A DNA stretch of 64,000 nt from Blastobasis lacticolella. Lineage: Eukaryota > Arthropoda > Insecta > Lepidoptera > Blastobasidae. Below are positions 26,501 to 34,332 of the stretch, one piece after another. The stretch is taken from positions 20,064,173-20,128,172 of the forward strand of contig LR990045.1 of the NCBI GenBank assembly GCA_905147135.1. Reading direction: 5' to 3'. Numbering within the stretch: position 1 is the stretch's first letter; every line of letters starts with the position of its first letter. A program made the position numbers and the translations under genes. A model generated the notes under the pieces. That model ran no database searches. It was given only the letters and a program-made list of their open reading frames with translations, and had not been told where the DNA came from.

Positions 26501-29500
26501 AAAGTGGGACATTGGTGCAAACTGTAGAATGTCTTCTAAGAAATATTGAGGTTTCTTTTACCGATAACGCACGTAGCATACCGTTTGATTCAGGTAAATT
26601 AGGTTTTAGGTAAAAAAGAGTAAATTAACCTGCCAAGGATTTATGGGTCCATGTGTAGTATTCAAGAACTGTATGGAGAATCGCATGTAGGTATAATTAT
26701 ATAGTGGTTAAATTGTATAGTGGGACATGTTGTGCTGATCCTGCCTAGAAGCTAAGGAAAATTATGAATGGATGCCGAGTTGGGACTATAATTTTTTTAA
26801 TTTTTTTAACGAACTTATTAGTTTTTGTAAGGAACAGAAATGGTCGTGTGTTGATGTGGATAGGCTTGGCATTTCATCAGATACCTACACTTTTATAAGT
26901 GAGTCGCATGGGTCAAAGCGGTGGCTAGACCATTGTGTTGTCACCCGAGCAGCAGAGAAATCTGTATTAAATATTGGTGTAAAATATGATGTATTGTGGT
27001 CAGACCACTTTCCTCTTGTTGTTCAATGTAATTATTAACACCGAAATTAAATAGTAAAAATATTTTACATAGTAATGTGATATGGGGAGAAAGAAATAAT
27101 CATGAAATCTTATTATATAGTAGCCAAAGTAACGACAGACTGACGCGAATTGATTTTCCTGAGGATTTTAGAGATTGTGCTGATTTTTATTGTAATAATC
27201 CTTGCCACACATCTGTTATTGACAAGTTTTACCACGATATTGTGTCGGCATTACGTGAGGCGTCAGTAGTGGGTCGGGAGCGGGAAAATAAAGCATGTAC
27301 AAAGAGAGTCCGGGTGGTAGGTTGGAATAGACATGTCGGGAACGCTCATGGAATGGCTAGGCTTGGATTTCAGCTTTGGCAGCTACACGTTGAGCCACAG
27401 CCATGAGTGGTCAGGTTGATGAAGAAATGCGCGAAATTTGCTTTGGCCAATGGTCTCACGCAGCTCGTATTAGAACCCACCTACTTACCGGATGTTGTGG
27501 GCCGTAATCCTTCTTTGTTAGACCTTCTGTTGACCTCCCACCCAGATGGTTATCGGGTATCAATCGATGCTCCTCTTGGGACATCTGACCACTGCCTGGT
27601 CCGTTCTGAGGTGCCTCTTGCTACACCCGAACGGGCTCGCCCCAGTTGGTCACGCAAGGTATCACACTATGGTTCAGCAGACTGGGATGGATTGCGAGAA
27701 TTCTTCGCATCGTACCCGTGGATGCAGCTTTGCTTATCCTCAAATGACACCAACACCTGTGCTGCCGCTGTAGCTGATGTCATACTGCAGGGAATGGAAT
27801 GTTTTATTCCATCTTCTGTAGTCCGTCTCGGCGGCAAAAGTCAGCCCTGGTACGACAAGCCTAGTGCTGAGGCAACTCGCCTCAAGCAGGATGCTTTTCG
27901 TGCCTGAACAGTGGCTCGGGCCCAACACCCACATTTTGAGGAAAAAGTAAAATGCTGTATCGAGGTCTACAAAGAGGGTAATGGCCAGAGCAAAATTTAA
28001 TTTCATCGGCGGAATTGGGAAGAAACTAATCAGCTACCCCTCTGGGAGCCGTGCTTTTTGGTCTCTCTCCAAAGCTGTCGAGGGGAACTTTTGTCGGACC
28101 ACCTTTCCACCTCTGCGCAAGCCGGATGACCAATTGGCCCACACAGCAAAAGAGAAAGCCGATCTCTTGGGTAATCTCTTTGCTTATAACTCAACTCTGG
28201 ATGATGGGGGAGCTGCACCGCCTACCATCTTACGGTGCGAAGGCATCATGCCCGAGGTTCGTTTCACCCAAAAAATCACAAAACGTGTGCTTCTCTCCCT
28301 AGACATCCGAAAGTCCAGTGGACCTGATAGTATTCCGGCTATCGTTCTCAAAAAATGTGCTCCCGAGTTGTCTCTAGTGTTAATGCGCCTATTCAAGCTT
28401 TCCTACACCTCTGGAACGGTGCCGTCTTCATGGAAGCTAGCCCATGTGCATCCGATACCCAAGAAGGGTGACAATTCAGACCCATCAAATTACAGGCCTA
28501 TAGCGGTAACTTTCTTGCTCTCTAAGGTGATGAAGCGAGTCATCAATATCCAGCTCCTTGGATACCTTGAGGATCACCAGCTGATCAGTGACCGTCAATA
28601 TGGCTTCCGTCGTGGTCGCTCAGCTGGTGAACTTCTTGTGTACCTAACACACCGGTGGGTTGAGGCTGTCGAGAGCAAGGGGGAGGCTCTGGCTGTCAGT
28701 CTTGATATAGCCAAGGCATTTGATCGGGTCTGGCACAGGGCACTGCTAACAAAACTCCCAAAGTACGGTATCGCCGAGGGGCTCTGCAATTGGGTATCCA
28801 GCTTTCTGTCTGGACGGAGCATCCAAGTCGTTGTCGACGGATGCTGCTCCGATACCAAGACCATTAATTCTGGAGTACCCCCAGGTTCAGTGCTACCTCC
28901 CACGCTGTTTCTTCTACATATCAATGATATGCTGAATATTCCCAGTATTCAATGCTATGCAGATGACAGTACTGAAGATGCTTGTTATACTGGCCGTGCG
29001 AATATCCCTCGCTCCGTGGTGTCGGGAAGCCGAATAAGACTTGTGTCAGATATTGAACACTCATTGGAGCAAGTTGCTCACTGGGGCAGACTGAACCTAG
29101 TGGAATTCAACCCCTCAAAGACACAGGTCTGCGCATTTTCCGCCAAAAAGGATCCCTTTGTCATAGTGCCGCAGTTCCAGGGGACACCCCTTTCCATCTC
29201 AAATAGTATCGAGATCCTTGGTGTCGACATATCGGATAATGTGCGATTCCGGAGTCACCTAAAAGGTAAGGCCAAACTGGCTTCGAAAAAGCTTGGAGTG
29301 CTTAACCGGTCCAGGCGATACTTCACCCCAGGGCAGCGCGTGCTGCTGTACAAGGCACAGGTGCGGCCTCATATGGAGTATTGTTCCCATCTTTGGGCCG
29401 GCGAAACTGCCGACCTGCTTAATCCTTTGGACTCCGTACAGAGACGCGCCGTACGATTTGTCGAAGATCCCATACAAACAAGCAAGTTAGAACCACTGGC

Positions 29501-30411
29501 AAACCGAAGGGACTTTGGCTCCCTGTGTGTGTTTTATCGGCTGTACAATGGGGAGTGTTTCGAGGAACTTTTCGATCTGGTGCCCACAGCACAATTCCGC
29601 CATCCCCGCCGTGGGCTGGGTACTCATCCCCACTACGTAGACCCTCTGTTGGTCACCACGCGAAGGTTCGAAAGAACGTTTCTCGCTCGTACGATTCGGA
29701 TGTGGAATGAGCTCCCAGCCACAGTGTATCCTTTGGACTATGACATGGGATCGTTCAAGAGGTATATTAGAAGTTTCTTTAGAGGCGGGCAACGCATTGG
29801 TGACTCCTCTGGTGTTGCTAATGTCCATAGGCGGCGGCGACCACATTCCATCAGGAGGCCCGCTTGCCTGTTTGTCTGCTGAATAAAATTTAAAAAAAAT
29901 AAAAAATTTGAATGTTATTTAAGTCATTCAAGATTGTGACATTTTATAAGATAATTGTTACTAAGATATTACTAACTACGTATGAGTCCTGATACTTGAA
30001 ATAAATATTTTAAGTCATTTTTCATTTTCATTATAATAAATAAATAAATAATATGCTTGGTCATATTCACACACCTCCATCTAGCCCCAAAGTAAGCAAA
30101 GCTTGTGTTATGGGTGCCAGATAACTGATAAACTACTTATACACTTTTAAATACATCCTCATTAAACATATATAACCGTAACATAAAGCATCGAACCCGG
30201 AAACTTTGCATGGTAGACCGGCGTGTTAACCAACTGAACCACTCAGGCGTTGTGCTACCCACCCATAATTCCATCTAGACGCTGAGGAATATGATGAAGG
30301 CTGTGTGCTGTGGTGCTGAGTTGGGACCAAGGAGACATCTGGTGGTTTACTTACTTTCCCAACGATGGGCTGGTTGCAGCCGCTGCAGACCACTGGACCG
30401 TCTTTGCTCGA
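8464..30411 (-). CDS. Three-LIM-domain protein gene, paxillin/leupaxin-like (five exons seen, 5' end missing)
   Basis: Five exons join in phase 0 to give 178 residues and TAA. LIM1 spans residues 9-59 (ligands C9, C12, H29, H32, C35, C38, C56, C59). LIM2 spans 68-118 (C68, C71, H88, H91, C94, C97, C115, C118). LIM3 spans 127-177 (C127, C130, H147, C150, C153, C156, C174, C177). All 24 zinc ligands are present, so the protein should be functional. LIM domains bind protein partners. Small LIM-only proteins of this type resemble the LIM half of paxillin/Hic-5 and are expected at adhesions, the cytoskeleton or in the nucleus, but that role is inferred. Length and order match Drosophila CG31624-like proteins. 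Introns measure about 7.1, 11.4, 1.5 and 1.4 kb. The initiator exon must lie above 30411 and was not identified. Longer paxillin-like N-terminal regions cannot be excluded. Confidence 0.88.
8624..9076 (+). repeat. LINE 3'-tail repeat (RTE-like), split by a MITE
   Basis: The copy runs from CGTGTGGTGACCGG through GGGTGTCGTA, AAATGGGCAGCAGC, CTGCGATCTCCAACC and GGGAGAGGCCCTAAGTCC to GGGCTGTGATGATGATG. Compared with the uninterrupted copy at 43167-43429 it carries a 184-bp insertion at 8667-8850. Confidence 0.75.
8667..8850. mobile_element. PIF/Harbinger-like MITE, 184 bp, TTA target duplication
   Basis: The ends AGGTGTGTCCAAACATAG and CTATGTTTGGACACGCCT are inverted repeats with one mismatch. 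TTA flanks both sides (8664-8666 and 8851-8853). The uninterrupted repeat copy at 43167 shows a single TTAC at this point, so the insertion is demonstrated inside this window. The interior is dense in GCCGCG/CGCGGC motifs. A 3-bp TTA duplication is typical of PIF/Harbinger elements. Confidence 0.85.
9232..9276 (+). repeat. Terminal fragment of a MITE family also at 20902
   Basis: GGGGCTATTGGCTATCTCAG followed by TGGACAACTGAATTTGACA matches the inverted-repeat ends of the element at 20902-21057. No second terminus is seen nearby. Confidence 0.55.
9725..9850 (-). repeat. LINE tail fragment next to LIM exon 4
   Basis: CATCACCATCAAATTAGCCG followed by CACCCACTGCTGGGCATAAG and CCTCTCCCAGTGAT is the reverse complement of a common insect LINE 3' end (CAGCAGTGGG... 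GATGATGATG). It ends about 75 bp from the splice donor of exon 4. Confidence 0.5.
9927..10061 (-). CDS. LIM gene exon 4, end of LIM2 and first half of LIM3
   Basis: The acceptor (minus CTACCTCGCAG) and donor (AAC|GTGAGT) bound 45 codons beginning AGRPYCSGCFSDKFAARC and ending SKWHRDCFTCN. They carry C115 and C118 of LIM2 and C127, C130, H147, C150 and C153 of LIM3. The short RCSGCAKPITD linker between LIM2 and LIM3 is typical of paxillin-type tandem LIM domains. Confidence 0.92.
10111..10246 (-). mobile_element. tRNA-derived SINE, family 1, 3' fragment
   Basis: The reverse complement contains TGGTAGCAGGGTCACGGAGG, GATGGTAGTCGCTCCACTGT, ATTACCTGATCGCCAAATCC and an altered GAGAGCACAACCGGGACATT end. 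It is only the 3' part of the element and lies in the intron between LIM exons 3 and 4. Confidence 0.75.
10418..10762 (-). mobile_element. tRNA-derived SINE, family 1, near full-length
   Basis: On the minus strand it runs from a tRNA-like head (GGCCGAGTGGTTAAGGTATC, anticodon-arm text GACTCGTAAGCGAGG) through CATTAGTTGAATGCTAACCG, GATCCAATCTTGTCAGGTTT and the GTGCGCGAGAGCACATTAAC end to CAAGATGA. The B box is degraded (GGGTATGAGTCC). It lies in the intron between LIM exons 3 and 4. Confidence 0.82.
10790..11290 (+). mobile_element. LINE C-terminal relic (CR1/jockey-like), with an inserted tail
   Basis: AGCACAATTCCGCCATTGC (about 10890) and ACAATTCGGATGTGGAATG (about 11163; peptide IRMWNELP) match the end of the LINE at 27396-29905. 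Between them, about 10943-11148 is a different repeat whose reverse complement ends TTGTGCACAATAAACTG-like, also seen at 58846-58990 (minus) and 48705-48750 (plus). Frames are broken. Confidence 0.55.
11583..11678 (-). CDS. LIM gene exon 3, core of LIM2
   Basis: The acceptor (minus TTGTTTCCAG) and donor (CAG|GTCAGT) bound 32 codons beginning RVIQALGVSWHANHF and ending GGGGFMEQ. They carry H88, H91, C94 and C97. The run of four glycines replaces the usual loop before the second LIM2 finger. Both edges are phase 0. Confidence 0.92.
11700..12460. other. Intron 2 of the LIM gene, nothing recognised
   Basis: This is AT-rich sequence with no exon, TIR element or SINE that I can support. Confidence 0.4.
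12473..13010 (+). pseudogene. Decayed LINE ORF2 3' end
   Basis: The frame at 12473 starts MEQVKYLGSMFTRDAKYERD and continues with RARLAVQRGV-like text, which is the region after the reverse transcriptase in a common lepidopteran LINE. Later traces, such as an NAVKIRALRNMEGVS-like reading at about 12675 and a VKEAKEMYH-like reading at about 12940, are split by many stops and frameshifts. It is long dead and lies in intron 2 of the LIM gene, opposite strand. Confidence 0.65.
13011..14485. other. Intron 2 of the LIM gene, no feature recognised
   Basis: The DNA is AT-rich and without long open frames, TIRs or SINE heads that I can see. Confidence 0.45.
14490..14755 (+). repeat. LINE 3' tail ending in an A-rich run
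   Basis: AATGCTGAGTGAGGTCCCTT followed by CATGCATTACACCAC, CACTTATCTACTACCATACG and CAATGTCGTGTTTTCC, ending CAAATAAATATTTCTTATTC, has the structure of a LINE 3' UTR and tail common in Lepidoptera. The 73-codon frame inside it (14533-14754) is not a gene. Confidence 0.55.
14762..14925 (-). repeat. Jockey-type LINE 3' UTR, minus copy
   Basis: The reverse complement carries GAGGGGTGTAATAAGTTTGA, TCATAGCTCCCGAACAGATG and GGACCGATTACG. The same block directly follows a jockey C-terminal frame at 62195-62360, which identifies it as that element's 3' UTR. Confidence 0.6.
14926..16335. other. Intron 2 of the LIM gene, no gene recognised
   Basis: There are AT-rich open frames on the minus strand at 15002-15414, but they lack coding composition or recognisable domains. 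A short repeat fragment near 16240-16300 (CACTCGTCAAACTTACAAC) belongs to the jockey 3' UTR family. Confidence 0.4.
16336..16520 (+). mobile_element. Helitron-like non-autonomous element
   Basis: It begins TCCTACTAATGTTATAAATG and ends GGACAAAGTCGAGGGCAAAA followed by GCTGG. Lepidopteran Helitron-like elements typically begin TC and end CTAG; this copy has CTGG at the end. A sister copy with intact CTAG is at 61495-61693. Confidence 0.6.
17074..17820 (+). mobile_element. Helitron-like element, 747 bp, inserted between A and T
   Basis: It starts TCTACACTAATATTATAAAG and ends GGGGCGGGCCGCTAG, with A immediately before and T immediately after, exactly the Helitron insertion rule. The 3' end is GC-rich, with complementary tracts that can form the expected hairpin. 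A second copy of its 3' 500 bp is at 25300-25840. It lacks Rep/helicase coding and so is non-autonomous. Confidence 0.75.
17856..18150 (+). repeat. LINE 3' UTR repeat
   Basis: The block contains ATCAGGTGGTAGGACTCTGT, AGTACCACCGCCTTATCTAT, GTTGTGTTCCGGTTTGAAGG, GGGCGACAGTTACCG and TACCATCAGGTGGGCTGTCA. Partial copies occur at 2665-2700, 20625-20720, 24110-24260 and (minus) 60750-60785. This is a common lepidopteran LINE end; the coding part is absent here. Confidence 0.6.
18151..20901. other. Intron 2 of the LIM gene, mostly unique DNA
   Basis: I see no exon. A GC-rich patch at 18240-18400 lacks splice context in any frame I can defend. 19440-19515 (minus) carries CCGACCCCAAATGAATGGAA, a LINE tail motif. 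About 20765-20830 contains a tRNA-like GATTGTTACGAATTCGATTC but no recognisable SINE body. Confidence 0.4.
20902..21057. mobile_element. Short foldback MITE, about 156 bp
   Basis: The left end GGGGCTATTGGCTAACTCAG followed by TTGACAACTG is the inverted, slightly diverged copy of the right end CAGTTGTCCACTGAGATAGC followed by CGATAGGCCC. Inverted similarity extends inward to TTTGACACTA/AGTGTCAGATT. A single end of the family is at 9232. I could not define a target duplication. Confidence 0.65.
21435..21459. repeat. Perfect 10-bp inverted repeat
   Basis: AATTCAAATG and CATTTGAATT are separated by GAACA. They form a perfect stem in otherwise plain DNA; no function can be assigned. Confidence 0.6.
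21480..21670. other. Pyrimidine-skewed CCTAC/CCTAA-rich stretch
   Basis: Repeated short words such as CTACCT, CTAACCTAC and GCCCGTCC give a C/T-rich strand bias and irregular duplication (AGAGCCCGTC and AGAACCCGTC). It is not a clean tandem array and not coding. Confidence 0.4.
21853..21945 (+). mobile_element. tRNA-derived SINE, family 1, 3' end only
   Basis: TTAGCTGACCTGCCAAATCC followed by TGGATCATGGTCAA, CCTCGTGCGCGAGAGCACAA and ACATTAACGCCAAGACG is the last 90 bp of the family. Confidence 0.8.
22190..22255 (-). repeat. Jockey/CR1-type LINE tail, minus copy
   Basis: TTTTTTAATATTAGACAAGA followed by GGGCATTTGACCGCCATCTC matches 51150-51200 and the longer relic at 62440-62910. It abuts a 114-codon minus-strand open frame (22245-22589) that I do not recognise. 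That frame shares an LGANVA-containing stretch with the minus frame at 46893-47312, so both may be repeat-derived. Confidence 0.5.
22671..23084 (-). repeat. Tandem partial duplications of LIM exon 2 and its splice donor
   Basis: Downstream (in LIM gene sense) of exon 2 lie further copies of its 3' half plus about 40 bp of intron. Copy 1 has exon-like part 22926-23024; its frame is broken by TAG and an indel, and its donor is GTGAAT. Copy 2 has exon-like part 22777-22879; its frame is open through FHQHDGGVACVSLFAQHDS and CHGCGQPITD to an intact GTGAGT donor, but one zinc ligand Cys is now Leu. Copy 3 (22671-22730) is a truncated start only. Unit starts at 22760, 22909 and 23085 give steps of 149 and 176 bp. 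No acceptor is evident at the 5' edge of the copies, so they are probably pseudo-exons. Confidence 0.85.
23102..23275 (-). CDS. LIM gene exon 2, most of LIM1 and start of LIM2
   Basis: The acceptor (minus TTGTTCCCCAG) and donor (GAC|GTGAGT) bound 58 codons beginning IVTALNKKWHPEHFACDTC and ending RCHGCGEPITD. They carry H29, H32, C35, C38, C56 and C59 of LIM1 and C68 and C71 of LIM2. The third-position ligand C-to-H change (HPEH) is common in LIM domains. Both edges of this exon are flanked by tandem repeats (see 22671 and 23276). Confidence 0.93.
23276..23465 (-). repeat. Minisatellite of 40-43 bp built on the exon 2 splice acceptor
   Basis: Starts of CTGGGGAACA at 23276, 23316, 23359, 23401 and 23444 define about 4.5 units. 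On the minus strand each reads TTGTTCCCCAGAT preceded by a C-rich CCACCCGCCCAACC-like tract, that is, polypyrimidine plus AG. The unit nearest the gene is the real acceptor of LIM exon 2; the others lead into ATTTxGCxCCACC. Confidence 0.88.
23466..24527. other. Intron 1 of the LIM gene, no gene seen
   Basis: The DNA is AT-rich. About 24110-24260 holds a fragment of the LINE 3' UTR family described at 17856 (GTTGTGTTCCGGTTTGAAGG). Confidence 0.45.
24528..24745 (+). mobile_element. tRNA-derived SINE, family 2, copy 3
   Basis: The head has CCTGAGTGGTTCAGTTCGTT and a B-box GGTTCCGATTCC (one extra base). The body has TTTCGGTTACGGGTTTGG, TATCAGTTATCTAACACACA and the 3' GGGGCTAGATGGCGCTGTAT. Confidence 0.8.
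24880..24990 (-). repeat. Helitron-like 3' fragment, minus orientation
   Basis: The reverse complement reads CTTTACGTAGACGAAATCGC followed by GGACAAAAGG, a diverged form of the GGACGAAGTCGCGGGCAAAAG end at 61660-61690. Confidence 0.45.
25147..25267 (+). mobile_element. Half copy of the 35161 MITE
   Basis: GAGCTCGTCTAATCTAAAAT followed by GACGCGCCCCACTATCGC and TGGTCATTCAGTT matches the reverse complement of the right half of the element at 35161-35404. It stops abruptly in the region where a Helitron-like copy begins, so the second half has been lost or replaced. Confidence 0.75.
25300..25840 (+). mobile_element. Helitron-like element, 5'-truncated copy
   Basis: It is homologous to 17074-17820 through its 3' half: TTGATGATAGAACAAAATAA, GACATTCCATTCGAAAGATA, GTGCCGCGCGGCTCACTCGC and the end GACGGGGCGGGCCGCTAG followed by T. 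The 5' TC end is absent. Confidence 0.7.
25841..26771. other. Intron 1 of the LIM gene, unassigned open frames only
   Basis: Overlapping open frames on both strands at 25919-26299 show no motif that I recognise and no clear splice context. I do not call a gene. Confidence 0.35.
26772..27395 (+). pseudogene. LINE A fragment: end of endonuclease and linker
   Basis: The first frame (26772-27038) includes RWLDHCVVT and ends near WSDHFPLVVQCNY, the SDH catalytic motif at the end of the apurinic-like endonuclease of jockey/CR1-type LINEs. A second frame (27077-27406) continues the post-endonuclease linker and ends WNRHVGNAHGMARLGFQLW. There is a frameshift between 27038 and 27077. The reverse transcriptase of this element is missing; a different LINE begins at about 27396. 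Confidence 0.65.
27396..29905 (+). mobile_element. LINE B: 5'-truncated jockey/CR1-type retrotransposon, inactive
   Basis: The frame at 27407-27907 holds the end of the endonuclease (GTSDHCLVRSEVP). A TGA at 27905 and a frameshift near 27970-28000 separate it from a 633-codon frame (27981-29882) with a full reverse transcriptase: SSGPDSIPAIVLK, NYRPIAV, YGFRRGRSA, LDIAKAFDRVWH, and the catalytic box CYADDST. The normally conserved GVPQGSVLSP motif reads GVPPGSVLPP. The C-terminal RIRMWNELP-like region is followed by a short 3' UTR with an A-rich end. The endonuclease N-terminus and any ORF1 are missing. It lies antisense in intron 1 of the LIM gene. The clade assignment within the jockey/CR1 group is uncertain. 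Confidence 0.85.
30049..30252 (-). mobile_element. tRNA-derived SINE, family 2, copy 4
   Basis: The minus strand has CTGAGTGGTTCAGTTGGTTA, a B-box GGGTTCGATGC, then TATCAGTTATCTGGCACCCA and the 3' end GGGGCTAGATGGAGGTGTGT. It ends about 100 bp from LIM exon 1. Confidence 0.82.
30355..30411 (-). CDS. LIM gene first recognised exon, start of LIM1
   Basis: The acceptor (minus TCTCTGTGTTACAG) and donor (AAA|GTAAGT) bound 19 codons, SSKDGPVVCSGCNQPIVGK. It supplies C9 and C12. Both edges are phase 0. It is not the first coding exon because it has an acceptor and no ATG; the initiator exon lies further up on the minus strand. Confidence 0.88.
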
Positions 30412-30420
30412 CTGTAACAC

Positions 30421-31184
30421 AGAGAAAAATTTAGTTAGAGCGATAGTTTAAAAAAATATTTTTCTTTTTTTAAACGATTATGCTTTCATCCGTGTGCTTT
30501 TCTAATCAACTTTCCCGCGGGAACAATTAGTGAAAAAAAATTTAAAATATGTCCATTCGCTTTTAAATTGATTCATTACAAACAAAAATATCTAAAAATA
30601 CAAGTATTTTCTCTAATTATATTATAGTATAGATAAAAATCTTGTATGTGATATCAACGTGGTCAACTGTATAATTTCAATAAAAAAGTTGCTCATCTCT
30701 AATATGAGTTTCTGCAAAGACAATTTCTCAAGATAATTTTATTACTAAAAATATAAAGTCCATAATTTATCGACTATCGAGGCAACTTGTATATTGAAGT
30801 AGAATTTTTAAATCCAATGCCTAAGTAGTCATCGACAACTTTTGTTTACGATTTAAATTCTACTCATTTAAAGCTTACATTTACAATATCCCTGTACGAA
30901 GGACTGTCGGAACTCCTGACGTCATCCTGGGAATGGTGATAAACAAATCCGAATATTATACCCCGCCTGGCGCGACAGGACGTGGTGGGCGCGACGGGTT
31001 ATGTCATACATACAACTCATACATAATGCGCATCTCCCATTCAACATGGACACGAATGCCACGGTCGACACGGCCATTCAACGCCTTAATCCCTATAACC
31101 TACTTGGATTCTTATTTGCATACTTGCTGCCTTTCATACTTTGATACTTAGAAGTCATTTATTTTGTTATTCGAAAAGGGTGGG
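30421..31184. other. Upstream part of the LIM locus, no exon found
   Basis: The DNA is AT-rich and may be part of the 5' intron. I could not identify the initiator exon or a promoter. Confidence 0.4.
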
Positions 31185-31400
31185 GTGTTATAAGTTTGTC
31201 GGGTTTATCTGTGTATTTGTGGCTTTGTGTGTCTGCCTGTGGCCTCGTAGCTCCCGAACGGATGGACCGATTTGGGCGCGGTTTTCTCTATTTGAAAGCC
31301 AGTTTAATCGAGATAGTTCTTATCTTTGTTTCATTAAAGTTAATTTTGTAGTTTAAAAAATATTTGAGTTTATGTAAACTTGGTCGGGGGTTACCCGACT
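31185..31400 (+). repeat. Jockey-type LINE 3' UTR, plus copy
   Basis: GTGTTATAAGTTTGTCGGGT followed by CGTAGCTCCCGAACGGATGG, ACCGATTTGGGCGCGGTTTT and TTTAATCGAGATAGTTCTTA, with a final GGGGGTTACCCGACTTTCGG, belongs to the family linked to the jockey C-terminus at 62195. Confidence 0.65.
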
Positions 31401-34332
31401 TTCGGTTAGGTAAAAAAAATAACTTTTTACCGCGACTTCGTACCTTTGTCCTTTCTTTTTAGTTCGTTGAGAAATACACGAAACAATGTCATTGAATACG
31501 AATAATTCAATCATTCCAAATAATAGACAGACTTTGTTTAAAAAGTCAAGCCACTTCGATAAAAATAAGGTTGATTGAAATCAACAAGTAATCTACACTA
31601 ATTAAGGTCCTCAATCCTCAGATAAAGTTTATTTGCCCGATAAAGTAATACACTGCCAAAGTAAAACAAACTATAATCCTTTACAATTATGAAGTAATGA
31701 TACAATTTTATTTTAGTCGCATAATAACTTATCAGACTGATATGTTTTATTCGAGGATTGAAAAATCGGCCCTAAATAAAAGACATCCGTCAACAAGATG
31801 ATTACTACTACATGGGCGTCATCATTCGTTGCCGTATTATCATTACCCAATTCGTGTTGCTTATATGTTGATTTCAATCAATCTTTTGTTTACCCAAGTA
31901 ACTTGACTTTTAAGACGTACTCGCAGGAAGTATAGGCGTTGACTTTTACCTGTACTTATACAGGTACTGACATTTTTTATATCACTAAAGTAGCAAACAA
32001 CCTTACGGCCTGCGGTAAGCAGTCTCCGCAACCTATGGACGTTTATATTTTGGGATATAAGCAAACGCCCTAACCCAATACAAAATGGTTCTGAAAGTTG
32101 GTGTTGCTGTCTTCGTAAATTTATAATAAATAGGTTCTGCGTCCCATTTACAAAACAATCAGGACGTCTTTGTTGACTTTCCTTTTTCATCACCTTAACA
32201 CTTAGTCATATCACTTAGTTTTCGTCAACTATCCGCTTCGTCCACTTGTATTTCCAACCTCGTCCACTCCCCCATGTCATCCACTATCCCACTTCGTCCA
32301 CACTCCACTCTTATTCTATCGAGGCCGATGAGGTGATACCATTCTATGTCAATAAGGAAAGTGAAGGTATAGAATCAATCGCTGGTATTTCAATGCACCG
32401 GTCTTCGAGGCCATAACAAGCGATGCACCTGCTATAACCGTGTCAGTGGCGATGTGTCAACGCGAGGAAAGTGGAGCTATTAAGTATGCACTATGAATAT
32501 GTCAGCCGATATTGAAATTGAGCCCTGGAAGCATGCGAACCGTGGTCTGATAACAATTAGGTATAGCAAGGCGCACTATTAAATAAAAAAATGGCATGAC
32601 ATTAATTATCTCTTAAATAAAGCCAACCCCGTAGGGCATAGACAATAGACATTAACTATTAAGACAGGATACACGAACGTAAATAGTACAACTGTTTACG
32701 TACCTTAGTGTATACTTAAAAAACAAATCTTTCATGTCTCGTTTTATACCGGTGTCTTCGTTACGTTCTCAAGCGAAAAATCTGGTAAATTTTTTGTAGG
32801 ATAAAGCTATATATGGGAAATTTGTGAATTGAGATACCTTATCATCTTGGACGTTACTACGATGTGGCCCTTCTGTTCGTATACTTCTATGTTGTATTTT
32901 ATGCACATCAAGTGTGAAGAAAAAGCAATTTGCACCTGGCTTAATGAAAGTGTTACAAATGTTGGTCCAAGCCATGAAATGTATGTTATCTGACAATATA
33001 AATATTGTCCAGTTATTAAAATTTCAGTTGCGTTTAAAATAAAAAATAATAACTATAAAAAAACGAAGAGAAAAAATTATTATGAGAATTTGGCTTCCAT
33101 CTGAGAATACCAGTTTAAATATGTTGCTCACAGATACGACGAGATGCACATAAATGCGAAAGAAATGCATTATAATATTTGTAATATAATATTTAATGTG
33201 TCAAATAACTTTTCTTAATAACTCTTCTATTAGCTAAATGTAATATCAACACTTTTTAATATAATAGCACTTTCGCACGAATGTATCCCCAAAAATAAAT
33301 TGTCGTCATCCAGAAATATTTATCCTCGAATTGTCGTCACTCAATGATTAATAAATGTCATACGTAGCGTATATCAGGGCTGGCCAACAAGTCGATCGCA
33401 TCCCAATTTAAGGAAATCCTGTGAACGTTTGAATTCATTGTTTGGATCAACATACTTACGCGAATCAGCATTTTCCCACATGAAAATATTAAACAGTAAA
33501 AATGTATCTAATTTGACAGACCAATATACCGAACATTCTTGAAGGATGGCATTATCTCATCACTTTCATTATACTCCTGATTTTGATCATCCGTTGTTTT
33601 GGTTTGTTTAAGATTTTGTTAATACCTCATTAACTTCATTTCAGTAATTGTGATTCATTTATTTTATTAATACGAACCTAATCATCATCAAGTCCATCCC
33701 AATAGGACTGGAAAATTTAAAGTAGACCGCAGCCCTGTACAAGTTGGCCGCTGGCGTATATCTTACAACACCTTACCTACGGCGAATGAGCTAAATCAGC
33801 TATGACCTAGCAACAACACTGTGAGAACGTATAATTTGACCAATTTTACTATTTGAGGTCACGTCATAATACGCCAGTGTTTCTGGCTCCTCGCCCGCCC
33901 ACCGCTCGTGAGTTACACCAAGCGTGTTGTGTGTAACCGCGCAAGGTCAAGGAGAATGGTTATGTGAGCGCTGTATTGTGTCGTTGCTACTTGTGTGGAT
34001 GTGTGTACGTACGGACGTATGCAGTTTCGTTTCCGATTGGGTTCTTGTTCAACTTTCGTTTGCCTCTTTAAATGTTGGGTGTAGGTGTAAATGGGTGTGG
34101 AGAAGTATTGCTTTGCATATTTTGGTGTCAGGAGCCTAAAGTTACTTCTAAAATAGAGTATTTATTATGATTTTAAAGGAGTCGCATGCTTAGGTACCGA
34201 CTGACTCAATTTCTTGATAAATTCACAATGATAAAAAAATCATATGAATATTTTCGCACTCAACATTTCATTCCAAAGAGCCTAAATACATTATCTTGTT
34301 GCATCCATAGGAACTATCCTATGACCACCTTC
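31401..34332. other. Long AT-rich stretch, no gene recognised
   Basis: I see no SINE, TIR element or exon. A palindromic GGTTGATTGAAATCAAC (about 31570) recurs as GTTGATTTCAATCAA (about 31868) and might mark a small decayed element. About 32215-32310 repeats a CTTCGTCCAC-like word irregularly. About 33880-34110 is a GC-richer patch with TG runs. None reaches the level of a call. Confidence 0.4.
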
